64,000 nt of DNA from Chitinophaga sp. S165. GTDB lineage: Bacteria; Bacteroidota; Bacteroidia; Chitinophagales; Chitinophagaceae. Positions 1 through 9,166 of the stretch are shown here, piece by piece. The translations under genes were made by a program, and so were the position numbers. The stretch is from assembly GCF_003182155.1 (NCBI RefSeq), contig NZ_QGTG01000013.1, forward strand, positions 1 through 64,000. Reading direction: 5' to 3'. The notes beneath the pieces are model-generated. The model saw only the letters and a program-made list of their open reading frames with translations. It made no database searches and had not been told where the DNA came from. Position 1 is the first letter of the stretch. Every line of letters starts with the position of its first letter.

Positions 1-2
1 CC

Positions 3-92
3 TTGCTTGACCAATACCAGAAAAGAAATAATGAATTGAAAATAAAAAGATTAGAAAAAAGACTGGAGCAACTTAAAGCGATTGTTGTATAG
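3..92 (+). CDS. C-terminal end of an unknown protein (partial)
   Basis: The open frame enters from the left edge and stops with TAG at 90-92, leaving 29 residues. The tail is charged and helical, with leucines and isoleucines spaced like a short coiled coil (KRLEKRLEQLK), and ends IVV. Short coiled-coil tails of this kind end many Bacteroidota tail-fibre or S74-type surface proteins, and similar proteins occur at 7.1-12.2 kb, but 29 residues cannot identify a family. A hairpin terminator follows at 166-204. Confidence 0.45.
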   Translation: MLDQYQKRNNELKIKRLEKRLEQLKAIVV

Positions 93-165
93 AAGTAATA
101 ATAGTAGTAGCAGGTAAAGAGGGACTAGTGGCATATCGGCAGTTAAGCAATAATAGTTAAAATGC

Positions 166-204
166 AAAAGGGACAAACCATACTTTTGATGATTTGTCCC
201 TTTT
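166..204. terminator. Bidirectional intrinsic terminator
   Basis: GGGACAAA (170-177) pairs with TTTGTCCC (193-200) around a 15-base loop. An A-run precedes it and a T-run follows, so it can end both the plus-strand gene stopping at 92 and the minus-strand tRNA-Asp transcript. Confidence 0.75.
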
Positions 205-206
205 TG

Positions 207-280
207 CGGACCAGACGGGACTCGAACCCGCGACCTCCGCCGTGACAGGGCGGCATTCTAACCAACTGAACTACTGATCC
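207..280 (-). tRNA. tRNA-Asp (GTC)
   Basis: The reverse strand folds into a full cloverleaf. The acceptor stem GGATCAG/CTGGTCC has one T-G pair, the anticodon loop CTGTCAC carries anticodon GTC, the anticodon stem is CCGCC/GGCGG, and the T-loop contains TTCGAGT. The discriminator base is G, as expected for Asp. The CCA end is not encoded, which is usual in Bacteroidota. The gene is transcribed away from accA and has its own promoter at about 301-333. Confidence 0.97.
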
Positions 281-300
281 TTCCCTTGTTTTCGGGGCAG

Positions 301-333
301 CAAAGATAGCAACAAAGCCATCAATTATGCAAA
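301..333 (-). promoter_or_regulatory. Promoter of tRNA-Asp
   Basis: Read on the minus strand, TTTG (333-330) is followed after 21 bases by TATCTTTG (308-301), a full match to the Bacteroidota -7 box TAnnTTTG. It lies about 20 bases upstream of the mature tRNA 5' end. Confidence 0.7.
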
Positions 334-398
334 TCTTTTTTAAAAAATATTTTAGCGTTTATCTTTACATCGTTCTTTAACCAATTTTATACATAAAT

Positions 399-1352
399 AT
401 GCAATTCCTGGATTTTGAGAAACCTATTGAGGACCTGTACGATCAGTTGGAAAAACTGAAGGAGAATGGAGCAAAGTCAGGTGTAGACGTTACAGCCACA
501 GTCAAGGAGTATGAGCAGAAGATCGCTGATACCCGCCTGGAAGTGTACGAACATCTTACCAGTTACCAGAAGGTCCTGCTCAGCAGGCATCCCGATAGGC
601 CCTATACCCTGGCGTACATTGAAAAGATGTGTACCAATTTTGTGGAGCTGCATGGCGATAGGAATGTGAAAGACGATAAGGCCATGGTGGGTGGTTTTGC
701 TGACCTGGACGGAGAAACTGTCATGTTCATCGGCCAGCAGAAGGGGGTCAATACCAAAATGCGTCAGATCCGCAATTTCGGTATGGCTAACCCGGAAGGT
801 TACAGAAAGGCCTTACGCCTCATGAAACTGGCTGAAAAATTCAATAAGCCTATTGTTACCCTGATAGATACACCTGGAGCCTATCCTGGTCTCGAAGCGG
901 AAGAGCGCGGACAGGGAGAGGCAATTGCCCGTAACATATTCGAAATGGTGAAATTACGGGTACCCGTGATCTGCATCATTATCGGAGAAGGCGCTTCCGG
1001 TGGAGCATTGGGTATCGGTATCGGAGACAGGATCCTGATGCTGGAAAACAGTTGGTATACTGTGATCTCTCCGGAAAACTGCTCTACGATCCTCTGGCGC
1101 AGCTGGAACTTCAAGGAAAAGGCAGCAGAAGAACTGAAGTTGACATCTGACCATATGAGCCGCTTTGGCCTGGTAGACGGCGTAATTAAAGAGCCTTTAG
1201 GCGGTGCGCATGTTAATCCGGACGAAATGGCGGTAATTCTGAAGCAAACCATTAAGAACACCCTGGCAGAACTGAGAAAGATCGATGCCGATACCCGTAT
1301 CGAGCAGCGTATCGACAAATTCAGTAATATGGGCTTTTTCGAGGAACGCTAA
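399..1352 (+). CDS. accA: Acetyl-CoA carboxylase carboxyltransferase subunit alpha
   Basis: AccA forms the carboxyltransferase with AccD. It moves the carboxyl group from biotin on the carrier protein to acetyl-CoA, giving malonyl-CoA for fatty-acid synthesis in the cytoplasm. The 317-residue length is normal for the family. The N-terminal helical region (about 1-60) is followed by the crotonase-fold CT domain. It contains the RHPDRPYTLAYI and FGMANPEGYRKALR segments and the glycine-rich GEGASGGALGIGIGD at about 196-210, typical of the acyl-CoA/biotin oxyanion region. The ATG start is preceded by an AT-rich leader with a -7-like TATCTTTA at 360-367. accD is not in the window, which is common. 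dapA follows after 101 bases. Confidence 0.97.
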   Translation: MQFLDFEKPIEDLYDQLEKLKENGAKSGVDVTATVKEYEQKIADTRLEVYEHLTSYQKVLLSRHPDRPYTLAYIEKMCTNFVELHGDRNVKDDKAMVGGFADLDGETVMFIGQQKGVNTKMRQIRNFGMANPEGYRKALRLMKLAEKFNKPIVTLIDTPGAYPGLEAEERGQGEAIARNIFEMVKLRVPVICIIIGEGASGGALGIGIGDRILMLENSWYTVISPENCSTILWRSWNFKEKAAEELKLTSDHMSRFGLVDGVIKEPLGGAHVNPDEMAVILKQTIKNTLAELRKIDADTRIEQRIDKFSNMGFFEER

Positions 1353-1453
1353 AATTATTTTGTCATATACCATTCCAAATTGTCATCTTTGCACCACTTT
1401 TAGATTGATAAAGAGGGCGATTTGGAATTTGTTATCTGGAATTTTAACAGAAT

Positions 1454-2332
1454 ATGGAACAATTGAGAGGCACCGGTGTAGCACTGGTTACGCCCTTTAA
1501 AAAAGACGAAAGCATCGACTGGAATGCTTTGGAAAAAGTGATTGATCATGTGATTTCCGGCGGGGTTGACTATGTAGTATCCCTGGGGACAACCGGAGAA
1601 ACTCCTACACTAAGCTCAGAAGAGAAGCTGGACATCATGAAGTTCACCTTCGAAAAGGTGAATAAGCGTGTTCCGGTGGTGATAGGTATTGGCGACTACA
1701 ATACCCGTGACGTTGTCAAGCGGCTGGAAACCTGCCCGCTGGATGAAGCAGCAGCGGTATTGAGCGTTGCTCCCTACTACAGTAAGCCAAGCCAGGAAGG
1801 ATTGTTCCAACATTATAAAGCAGTAGCAGCTGCCTCTCCCAAACCGATCATCCTGTACAATGTACCAGGCAGGACCGGCCGTAATATGACGGCGCAGACC
1901 ACCCTGAGACTGGCGAATGAGGTGCCTAACGTTGTTGCAATGAAAGAAGCCAGTGGTGATATGATGCAGTGTATGCAGATCATCAAGGATAAACCAAAGG
2001 ACTTCCTGGTGGTAAGTGGTGATGACGCATTAGCATTCCCACAGATCGCTACAGGTATGGACGGTCTTATCTCTGTTGCAGCTAACTATTTTGCGAAAGA
2101 TGTAGCAGGTATGGTGAAGGCTGCACTGGCTAACGATGTTCCAACAGCACGTGCACTGCATTACAAGCTGCAGGATTCATTTGACATGATGTTTGAAGAA
2201 AACAATCCTGCCGGTGTGAAAGCATTCATGGCAGAAGCAGGTCTCATTGAGAATGTGTTCCGTTTGCCGGTAGTTCCGGTAAGTGCCGGACTGCAAAGCC
2301 GCATAGCTGCTTTCAGAAAGAATTACAAGTAA
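1454..2332 (+). CDS. dapA: 4-hydroxy-tetrahydrodipicolinate synthase
   Basis: DapA condenses pyruvate with aspartate semialdehyde, the first committed step towards diaminopimelate and lysine, and so feeds both protein and cell-wall synthesis. The protein has 292 residues, the usual length. The TIM-barrel landmarks are present: GTTGE at 45-49 (pyruvate carboxylate binding), the YNVPGRTG motif with catalytic Tyr135 and Arg140, and the Schiff-base Lys164 in VVAMKEASGD. The ATG start comes shortly after accA and may be co-transcribed with it. A strong terminator follows at 2360-2400. Misidentification with N-acetylneuraminate lyase is unlikely because the GTTGE and GRTG motifs fit DapA. Confidence 0.95.
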   Translation: MEQLRGTGVALVTPFKKDESIDWNALEKVIDHVISGGVDYVVSLGTTGETPTLSSEEKLDIMKFTFEKVNKRVPVVIGIGDYNTRDVVKRLETCPLDEAAAVLSVAPYYSKPSQEGLFQHYKAVAAASPKPIILYNVPGRTGRNMTAQTTLRLANEVPNVVAMKEASGDMMQCMQIIKDKPKDFLVVSGDDALAFPQIATGMDGLISVAANYFAKDVAGMVKAALANDVPTARALHYKLQDSFDMMFEENNPAGVKAFMAEAGLIENVFRLPVVPVSAGLQSRIAAFRKNYK

Positions 2333-2359
2333 ACCAAACCAGTATTGGTAATGATAATG

Positions 2360-2400
2360 GATCCCCGTTCTGCTTTGCAGGACGGGGATCTGTATTTTAA
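2360..2400. terminator. Terminator between convergent dapA and rnz
   Basis: GATCCCCGT (2360-2368) pairs with ACGGGGATC (2382-2390), followed by TGTATTTTA. It lies between two genes reading towards each other and probably serves both. Confidence 0.8.
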
Positions 2401-2405
2401 GCCCA

Positions 2406-3314
2406 TTAGACGATGTAGGAGGCGCCTTCGACAGCCACATCGGAATTAGGGAATATCTCCCGGCATTCCGCCTCAAAAGGCGTCAGATCGGTATACTTTG
2501 AAGAGAAGTGTCCAACTATCAGGCGGTGGGCATTGGCTTTTAATGCCAGTGTCGCAGCCTGCACAGTGGTGCTGTGATATCTTTCAGCTGCCCGCTCTGC
2601 CAGATTATGCAAATATGTCGTTTCGTGATAGACCAGATCGGCATCGTTTGCAAACCTGACCAGGTCCTCAGAGTACATCGTATCTGCATAGAAGACATAC
2701 TTTTTTCCTTTCGGAGGAGGAAGGGTGACCCAGTCATTCTTCACCAGAAATCCGTCTTTCCGTTGATAATCAGCCCCTTCCTGGAGTTTTGAGAAGTAAG
2801 CAGCTGGTATTTCATATGCTTTGGTCTGTTCCAGGAGGATCTTACGTCTTCGTTTCTGAACTTCGAACGTAAAACCGAAACACGGGATACGGTGTATGGT
2901 AGGGAAAAAGGTGACATTCAGATCTTTATCGCTCAGAATAAGTCCCTGGTTTTCTTCGCGCAGGGCGACGAACTGTAATTCGAACTGGAGGACCGTACCG
3001 GAGCATTGCATCTGTAACTGGATGATAGCCTCCAGTTCCGGGGGAGCGAAGATAGTCAGCGGGTCTTGTCTGCCGAGGAGGCTCAAGCTGTTTAAAAGGC
3101 CGATTAGGCCAAAATAATGATCGCCATGAAGGTGACTGATGAAGATGTATCTCAGGCGGCTTCTTCTGATCTTGTAACGCGCAAATTGTAACTGTGTTCC
3201 TTCTCCGCAATCAACCAGTATCAGCTGATCATTACAAGTTATAATCTGAGCTGTTGGATGTCTTTCTAACGTGGGGAGAGCCGAATTGTTACCTAAAATG
3301 GTGACTGCAAACAT
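2406..3314 (-). CDS. rnz: Ribonuclease Z
   Basis: This is the zinc endonuclease that trims the 3' end of tRNA precursors, a fitting activity where tRNA genes lack an encoded CCA. It is a 302-residue metallo-beta-lactamase-fold protein of the usual short RNase Z length. Visible motifs are the signature HLHGDH at 61-66, DCGEGTQ near 35-41, an acidic ligand segment FYADTMYS near 216, and the C-terminal HFSSKYTD histidine motif near 268. The start is ATG. It lies 104 bases downstream of a STAS gene on the same strand, with a strong hairpin between them (3351-3385), so the two may share a transcript. Confidence 0.95.
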   Translation of the reverse strand: MFAVTILGNNSALPTLERHPTAQIITCNDQLILVDCGEGTQLQFARYKIRRSRLRYIFISHLHGDHYFGLIGLLNSLSLLGRQDPLTIFAPPELEAIIQLQMQCSGTVLQFELQFVALREENQGLILSDKDLNVTFFPTIHRIPCFGFTFEVQKRRRKILLEQTKAYEIPAAYFSKLQEGADYQRKDGFLVKNDWVTLPPPKGKKYVFYADTMYSEDLVRFANDADLVYHETTYLHNLAERAAERYHSTTVQAATLALKANAHRLIVGHFSSKYTDLTPFEAECREIFPNSDVAVEGASYIV

Positions 3315-3350
3315 GAACGAAAATAAATAATTACTAAAATCTGCAATTTA

Positions 3351-3385
3351 TTCCGGAAAATGGAATCTATTTCCACATTCCGGAA
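3351..3385. repeat. Inverted repeat between the STAS gene and rnz
   Basis: Two copies of TTCCGGAA (3351-3358 and 3378-3385) can pair with each other. Inside them TGGAA (3361-3365) pairs with TTCCA (3371-3375) around a 5-base loop. No T-run follows on either strand, so this is not an obvious terminator. It may be an mRNA hairpin or a protein site. Confidence 0.55.
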
Positions 3386-3418
3386 AAATATGGCACCAAT
3401 ATGTGAGCGGTAAAAAAA

Positions 3419-3793
3419 TTATTCCTCATCCTGCATCAATTCTCTTTCGAGATCTTCCATCATCACCAGGTCAATTGCTTCTAACATAGTAGGGGCGAGG
3501 TTATAGACCGTTTCATCCGCTGCTTTTATGGAATTCGTTAAAGTGCTGTTAAGGCCGGTCAAAGCACAGGACATTCCGCTGTCATACTGCTGGTGGTATA
3601 CTGTTAAAATGGCTTTAATCCCAATGTCATCGGCTTTTTCAACTAATGTCATGTCCAGTATAAGGTTGCGGCCTCCGAGGCCTGGTAATTCTGATACCTC
3701 TTTAGTAAACCTGGCTGACAAATTAGCATCTAGTCCTGTAATTTGAGGCTGCACAACCAGTATTTTTTCTTTGGTATCAATTTTGAATTCCAT
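3419..3793 (-). CDS. STAS-domain protein (anti-sigma factor antagonist-like)
   Basis: This 124-residue protein fits a single STAS domain, with a beta strand near LVVQPQITGLDA, a conserved-looking LILDMTLVEKADDIGIKAILTV segment in two parts, and a predicted alpha/beta fold. STAS proteins act as phosphorylation-switched antagonists in partner-switching pathways. The residue after the usual D-[FML]-S position here reads KADDIG rather than a clear phosphorylatable DSSG. It may therefore act without phosphorylation, which is an inference. I chose the ATG at 3793 over a TTG two codons upstream. The acidic tail (MEDLERELMQDEE) is unusual for a minimal domain. No anti-sigma kinase lies nearby. Confidence 0.75.
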   Translation of the reverse strand: MEFKIDTKEKILVVQPQITGLDANLSARFTKEVSELPGLGGRNLILDMTLVEKADDIGIKAILTVYHQQYDSGMSCALTGLNSTLTNSIKAADETVYNLAPTMLEAIDLVMMEDLERELMQDEE

Positions 3794-3988
3794 AGACAAG
3801 ATTTTCTTTTATAAGTTAGTAAATAAGTAATCGGGAATCCTGCCAAATAACAGCCTTCTTTCTTACTTCACCAGCCTTAATTGTAAACTTATACTATTAA
3901 AGTGTTAGGGTAAAGGTAAATCAAAATTATTTGCTAATATTGTATAAGCAAGTCCCCGTAAGGGTTTTAATAATTTAATATTCTCACA

Positions 3989-6523
3989 ATGGACCAGAAT
4001 TTTTCACCGCAAGTAAAGGAGATCATTTCGTTTAGCAGGGAGGAAGCTCTACGCTTGGGGAATGATTTCATCGGCACAGAGCACCTGCTGCTAGGCATTA
4101 TTCGAGAAGGGGAAGGGACAGCTGTTAAAATTCTGCAGGCTTTAAATGTAGACCTTTATGAACTGCGTAAAGAGGTTGAATTGGCCGTAAAAGATAAGAC
4201 AGGAAAAAACATCGCCAATATCAACAGTCTACCACTTACAAGGCAGGCAGAAAAGGTAATACGCGTTACCGTGCTCGAAGCAAAGGCCCTGAAAAGCCCT
4301 ACAGTTGAAACTGAGCACTTAATGCTTTCAATCCTCAAGAATAAAGAAAACGTTTGTACACAAATCTTACAACAGTTTGACGTGGATTACGACACTTTTA
4401 AAAACGAGCTGGGCTTCGTAAAATCTGCCGATCCAAAGGCGGAGTTTGATGATCCTGGAGAGGAGGAGTTTGAAGATGAGCGCAAGAGTTTTGCCTCCAA
4501 GGCCAAGCAAACTAATACGAAGTCTAAAACCCCTGTGCTGGATAATTTCGGCAGGGATATTACCAAGCTGGCCGAGAGTGGCAGCCTTGACCCGATAGTG
4601 GGTCGCGAGCAGGAAATTGAGCGTGTATCGCAGATATTGTCCCGCCGTAAAAAGAATAATCCAATCCTCATCGGGGAACCGGGCGTGGGTAAAACAGCGA
4701 TCGTGGAAGGTCTCGCTCTGCGCATTGTGCAGCGTAAGGTATCCCGCGTACTGTTCGACAAACGTGTGGTAAGCCTTGATCTGGCAGCCCTCGTGGCAGG
4801 TACTAAGTACCGTGGACAGTTCGAAGAAAGGATGAAAGCCATCATGAACGAACTGGAAAAGAACCGCGACGTTATACTTTTCATAGACGAGATCCACACC
4901 ATCGTAGGTGCTGGTGGAGCTTCAGGTTCCCTGGACGCTTCCAACATCTTTAAACCGGCCCTGGCACGTGGAGAACTTCAGTGCATTGGTGCATCTACTC
5001 TCGATGAATACAGAATGTACATTGAGAAAGATGGTGCGTTAGACCGTCGTTTTCAGAAAGTAATGGTAGATCCTCCGACCGTGGATGAAACTATTCAGAT
5101 CCTGAATAACATCAAACCACGTTACGAAGAATACCATAACGTAAGCTATTCAGATGATGCGATTGAGGCATGCGTAAAACTCAGTGATCGCTACATGACA
5201 GACCGTCTGTTGCCCGACAAGGCTATCGACGTGCTGGACGAAGTAGGCGCAAGAGTGCACCTCAAGAACATCAATGTTCCTCAGAATATCCTCGACCTTG
5301 AAAAACAGATCGAAGACATCAAGCAGGAAAAGAACAAAGTCGTAAAGAGCCAGCGTTTTGAAGAAGCTGCTGCGCTGCGAGATACAGAAAAGAAACTTGG
5401 GGAAGATCTGGAGCGTGCGAAGAATGTGTGGGAAGAAGAAGTGAAACACAAACGCTATCCGATCGATGAAGAGGCAATCGCAGAAGTAGTAAGCATGATG
5501 ACAGGTATTCCTGTTAAACGTATGGTACAGGCCGAAACTGAAAAACTCCGTCGTATGGGTGAAGACCTGAAAGGCGCTGTAGTTGGACAGGATGAGGCAA
5601 TCACCAAAGTGACCAAAGCGATCCAGCGTAACAGGGTAGGGTTGAAAGATCCGAAGAAGCCGATTGGTACCTTTATCTTCCTGGGACCAACCGGGGTAGG
5701 TAAAACTGAGCTGGCAAAATCCCTCGCACGTTATATGTTCGACTCAGAAGATAGCCTGGTGCGTATCGATATGAGTGAATATATGGAGAAATTCTCCGTA
5801 AGCCGTCTGATTGGTGCGCCTCCGGGATATGTAGGTTATGAAGAAGGTGGTCAGCTGACTGAAAAAGTTCGCCGCAAACCTTACTCCGTGATCCTCCTGG
5901 ATGAAATTGAAAAAGCACACCCTGATATTTACAATATCCTGTTACAGGTGCTGGATGATGGTATTCTGACTGATGGTCTGGGCCGCAAGGTAGACTTCAA
6001 GAACACACTCATCATCATGACCTCTAACATCGGTGTTCGTCAGTTGAAAGATTTCGGTGCAGGTGTTGGTTTCACAACATCAGCAAAAGCGACCAGTGAA
6101 GAAGACAATACAAAATCAGTAATTGAAAAAGCACTGAAACGTACCTTCTCTCCTGAGTTCCTGAACCGTATCGATGACGTGATCATATTCAACTCGCTGA
6201 GCAAGGAGCATATCTATACGATCATAGATATCACTATGCAGAGCGTGCTGAAACGCCTGAACAACCTGGGCTTCAGCCTGGAACTGACAGACGAGGCCAA
6301 AGGCTTCCTCGCAGAGAAAGGTTACGACCAGCAGTTTGGCGCCCGTCCACTGCACAGAGCTATCCAGAAATACCTGGAAGATCCTTTAGCAGAGGAAATA
6401 CTGAATATGAACATTCATAACGGAGATGTACTATTGGCAGATCTTGACAAGGAAAATCAGAAACTGATCTTTACTTTAAAGAATTCTCCAAAGAGTAACA
6501 AATCTGAAAAATCAGAAGCATAA
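3989..6523 (+). CDS. clpC: ClpC-type ATP-dependent Clp protease ATPase subunit
   Basis: This is an AAA+ unfoldase of 844 residues that feeds substrates to ClpP. In order it has a double Clp_N repeat (about 1-150), an acidic linker, ATPase domain 1 with Walker A GEPGVGKT at 229-236, and a UVR-type coiled region around 450-470 (QRFEEAAALRD). ATPase domain 2 has Walker A GPTGVGKT at 566-573 and is followed by the C-terminal D2-small domain. The short UVR middle domain, instead of the long ClpB propeller, favours ClpC over ClpB. A Lys/Ser-rich tail ends the protein. clpP is not in the window. The gene has a long AT-rich upstream region and a strong terminator directly after it. Confidence 0.95.
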   Translation: MDQNFSPQVKEIISFSREEALRLGNDFIGTEHLLLGIIREGEGTAVKILQALNVDLYELRKEVELAVKDKTGKNIANINSLPLTRQAEKVIRVTVLEAKALKSPTVETEHLMLSILKNKENVCTQILQQFDVDYDTFKNELGFVKSADPKAEFDDPGEEEFEDERKSFASKAKQTNTKSKTPVLDNFGRDITKLAESGSLDPIVGREQEIERVSQILSRRKKNNPILIGEPGVGKTAIVEGLALRIVQRKVSRVLFDKRVVSLDLAALVAGTKYRGQFEERMKAIMNELEKNRDVILFIDEIHTIVGAGGASGSLDASNIFKPALARGELQCIGASTLDEYRMYIEKDGALDRRFQKVMVDPPTVDETIQILNNIKPRYEEYHNVSYSDDAIEACVKLSDRYMTDRLLPDKAIDVLDEVGARVHLKNINVPQNILDLEKQIEDIKQEKNKVVKSQRFEEAAALRDTEKKLGEDLERAKNVWEEEVKHKRYPIDEEAIAEVVSMMTGIPVKRMVQAETEKLRRMGEDLKGAVVGQDEAITKVTKAIQRNRVGLKDPKKPIGTFIFLGPTGVGKTELAKSLARYMFDSEDSLVRIDMSEYMEKFSVSRLIGAPPGYVGYEEGGQLTEKVRRKPYSVILLDEIEKAHPDIYNILLQVLDDGILTDGLGRKVDFKNTLIIMTSNIGVRQLKDFGAGVGFTTSAKATSEEDNTKSVIEKALKRTFSPEFLNRIDDVIIFNSLSKEHIYTIIDITMQSVLKRLNNLGFSLELTDEAKGFLAEKGYDQQFGARPLHRAIQKYLEDPLAEEILNMNIHNGDVLLADLDKENQKLIFTLKNSPKSNKSEKSEA

Positions 6524-6562
6524 ACAATAAGCCATAGTTGATAGAAATTGTTTTTGATAGAG

Positions 6563-6592
6563 ATCCCGGACGAAAGTCCGGGATTTTTTTTG
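6563..6592 (+). terminator. Terminator of clpC
   Basis: ATCCCGGAC (6563-6571) and GTCCGGGAT (6576-6584) form a perfect 9-bp stem with a GAAA tetraloop, followed by eight T. Confidence 0.93.
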
Positions 6593-7109
6593 CCTCTTTC
6601 TTATCCAGAACCCTCTTTTATTTTCCTGCAACCACTCCCGCCAATCAGGTAATGTAACATGATGGTGTTATCTAAAGGCTGGTTCTCTGAGATGAGAATG
6701 ACAGTGATAACATTGGCTTAATACATTTAGAAAAGAATTAAATGAAAACCAGATAGATATAAAACTACATTGTACGTCAAAATGCTACGTTCATGTCATA
6801 AGAATAATATTATTAATATTAGATATTTGCACTATGCAATAAGGAGTAAAATCCTACCATGCGGCATTGAGATTTTCGTAAGCGGACATGTGAACACATC
6901 CAATCTTTTTAACCAACCTCTTTTAACCAGTTTCTCATATTAGAAAACCTGCCCTGCGCAAACGGGGGAATAGTCGATTAGGTTTGCCTCAAAGCGGATA
7001 AACATAACGGCTGCTGTATACGCATGATAGGTGCGTGGTTTTCGTTTGCAACACTCATGGTTATTATTATTAACGGATAAATTTTAAAATCTATCTATCC
7101 CTATACACT
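6593..7109. other. Intergenic region and leader before a surface-protein gene
   Basis: This is 517 bases without a credible gene. It holds a possible three-part hairpin (TGTTATC 6666-6672 with GATAACA 6706-6712, enclosing TTCTC/GAGAA), followed by an AT-rich stretch with only a weak -7-like sequence near 6820-6830. No riboswitch class was recognised. It probably contains the promoter and a long leader of the gene at 7110. Confidence 0.5.
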
Positions 7110-8939
7110 ATGAAAGCAGTTATACGTAACACTTCACGCACACTTTTTTTAGCTGGTGGTTTAACACTTGCAGTTACAGCGGTTCAGGCACAGATGAAGA
7201 TCGGTGACAATCCGGCATCTATTACTAAATCAGCCATCTTAGAGTTGAGCAGCAATAAGCAAGGTCTCTTACTGCCCAGAATTCCAAATTTCACAGCTAT
7301 CGACGCCGCTATCGGAACCGATCCTGTAGATGGAATGGTCGTATACCTGGCCAGCGGCACTGCTGCTAATGATGGGATATATATGAGAAAGGCAGGCGCC
7401 TGGGTAAAAATTGCCAGTTCAGCTGATGCATCGGCAAACTGGAGCCTGAAAGGAAACACAGGTACGACAGCAGCTGATTATATCGGTACTGCTGATGCTA
7501 ATCCGTTGTCTATCCGTACAAATGGTGTTGAAGCTATTGGAGTACAGGCTGACAGACAATTGAAATTCTCTACTGTAAACGCAGATAATACACTGTTCGA
7601 AGTGCTGATGCTGAGTGGAACTGGCATGGTTTCAAAGAGAACATTACCACAGACTGCTTTCAAAGATCTGGCAGATAATATTTTCGCTAACGCAGATTCT
7701 GCGCATGCAACTTTCAATATCGGAGAAAATACAACTACAGGAGAAGTAACGATAAATGCGCCTATTATGGCTCCTACAGCTACTGCTCCTTATGGTTTCA
7801 TGAAAAAGTCCGACTGGGACAAATTACAAGCCTTGTCGAGCGGTACAAACCTGTCTATCGCTGACTTCATCACTGCAATTGCTGCAGGTCAGGAAAACAG
7901 AGGTGGCCGTATCACTTATGATCCGCTTACTGCCAGCTATAAACTGGAACTGGTTGCTGCCAGCGCAACACAGGCGGGTATCGTAACAACCGCTCCACAA
8001 ACTTTTGGTGGCGATAAGACCTTCAGTGGTGCAGTAAACGTAGGTACTACATTAGGTGTTGCCGGTGCTGCTACCTTGAATAATACGTTGACTGTAGCGA
8101 ATACGACAACCTTAAATGGTGCAACTACCATTAACAGCACATTGGGTGTTTCCAATGCAGTTACACTGGGTAACGATCTGAGTGTATCTGGTGCTACTAC
8201 TTTAAATACACTGGCAGTATCAAATGGAACTACCCTTAATGGTACACTGGTATTGAACAATGTGGCAAACGCTGCTACTGCTGCATCTTACGATGTGCTG
8301 GTTCGTGAAGGAAGTACTGTTACAAAAAGACCCTTCGATTTGGATGCTATTGCCAAAGCGATCCGTACTATCCAGGCAGGCACTGGTACTACAGACAATG
8401 TGAACGTAGCCTTCAAGACTGATAGCATTGGTGCTAACTTCGATGTACAGGCCACAGCTAATGACGTTTCTTTCAACCTGCCAAATGCAAGTGCAGTTGA
8501 TGCTTCACACACTGCTGTTCAGCGAGGTGTGGTATCTACCGGCAACCAGAGCTTCGCAGGTAATAAGAGCTTTGCTGCAAGTGTAGCTGTAGGTACTACT
8601 ACACCAGCTAATTCTACCCTGCAGGTAAATGGTTCTGTGCAGATGAGAATTACAAAGACAACATCGTCTTATGCCATTAATGATACAGACAACACCGTAC
8701 TGGCGGATGCTACCGGTGGCGCATTGACCATTACACTGCCTGCACCTTCCGTTGCTATTGCGGGCCGTATCTATACTATCAAAAAGATCGGCACAGGTGA
8801 TATCAACAATCCTGTAACAATACAGCCTAATGCTCCTGCTGTTACTATTGAAGGCGGTGCAAACTATATGATCTACAACGACTGGACCTTTGTCACTATT
8901 CAGACTGATGGTGCCAACTGGTACATTATCAGAAAATAA
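7110..8939 (+). CDS. Exported tail-fibre-like surface protein with beta-repeat stalk
   Basis: The 609-residue protein has a clear signal peptide ending near VQAQ. An N-terminal module (GDNPASITKSAILELSS, then QGLLLPRI) recurs in the protein at 10846. Residues about 305-390 hold degenerate 11-17-residue repeats rich in T, L, N, G, V and A (units such as ATLNNTLTVAN, TTLNGATTINSTLGVSN and ATTLNTLAVSN), like the shaft of trimeric phage tail fibres. The C-terminal module (GRIYTIKK, then DGANWYIIRK) also matches the 10846 protein and looks like a fibre tip. It is probably an adhesin or filamentous surface appendage, but its exact function is unknown. It has no recognisable T9SS tail. Confidence 0.75.
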   Translation: MKAVIRNTSRTLFLAGGLTLAVTAVQAQMKIGDNPASITKSAILELSSNKQGLLLPRIPNFTAIDAAIGTDPVDGMVVYLASGTAANDGIYMRKAGAWVKIASSADASANWSLKGNTGTTAADYIGTADANPLSIRTNGVEAIGVQADRQLKFSTVNADNTLFEVLMLSGTGMVSKRTLPQTAFKDLADNIFANADSAHATFNIGENTTTGEVTINAPIMAPTATAPYGFMKKSDWDKLQALSSGTNLSIADFITAIAAGQENRGGRITYDPLTASYKLELVAASATQAGIVTTAPQTFGGDKTFSGAVNVGTTLGVAGAATLNNTLTVANTTTLNGATTINSTLGVSNAVTLGNDLSVSGATTLNTLAVSNGTTLNGTLVLNNVANAATAASYDVLVREGSTVTKRPFDLDAIAKAIRTIQAGTGTTDNVNVAFKTDSIGANFDVQATANDVSFNLPNASAVDASHTAVQRGVVSTGNQSFAGNKSFAASVAVGTTTPANSTLQVNGSVQMRITKTTSSYAINDTDNTVLADATGGALTITLPAPSVAIAGRIYTIKKIGTGDINNPVTIQPNAPAVTIEGGANYMIYNDWTFVTIQTDGANWYIIRK

Positions 8940-8951
8940 TAAAAAGTTATA

Positions 8952-8990
8952 TAGCAGGGGCAGTCTTTTACTGCTCCTGCTAATTCTTTT
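8952..8990 (+). terminator. Terminator after the 7110 surface gene
   Basis: A 13-bp stem, TAGCAGGGGCAGT (8952-8964) with ACTGCTCCTGCTA (8970-8982), has one G-T pair and a T-rich tail. Confidence 0.88.
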
Positions 8991-9166
8991 ATTATCTGAT
9001 GTTTCCGTGTAACCTGCAATGACCTATGAAAATACCGGATACGTTAACCATTAACATTATTACTGGACCTACTGATTATCCCTTCGTATGATAGTTGGAT
9101 CGTTGCGTTAGTTAAACACTAATTACAAAAATGGTAAGTGAGACGAAACTAAAAACATAATACTGC

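Noticed and set aside
6661..6715. TPP riboswitch
   Set aside because: CTGAGA is present by chance, but the second conserved half with the CCTGATCTGG-like element is missing, and the downstream gene is a surface protein.
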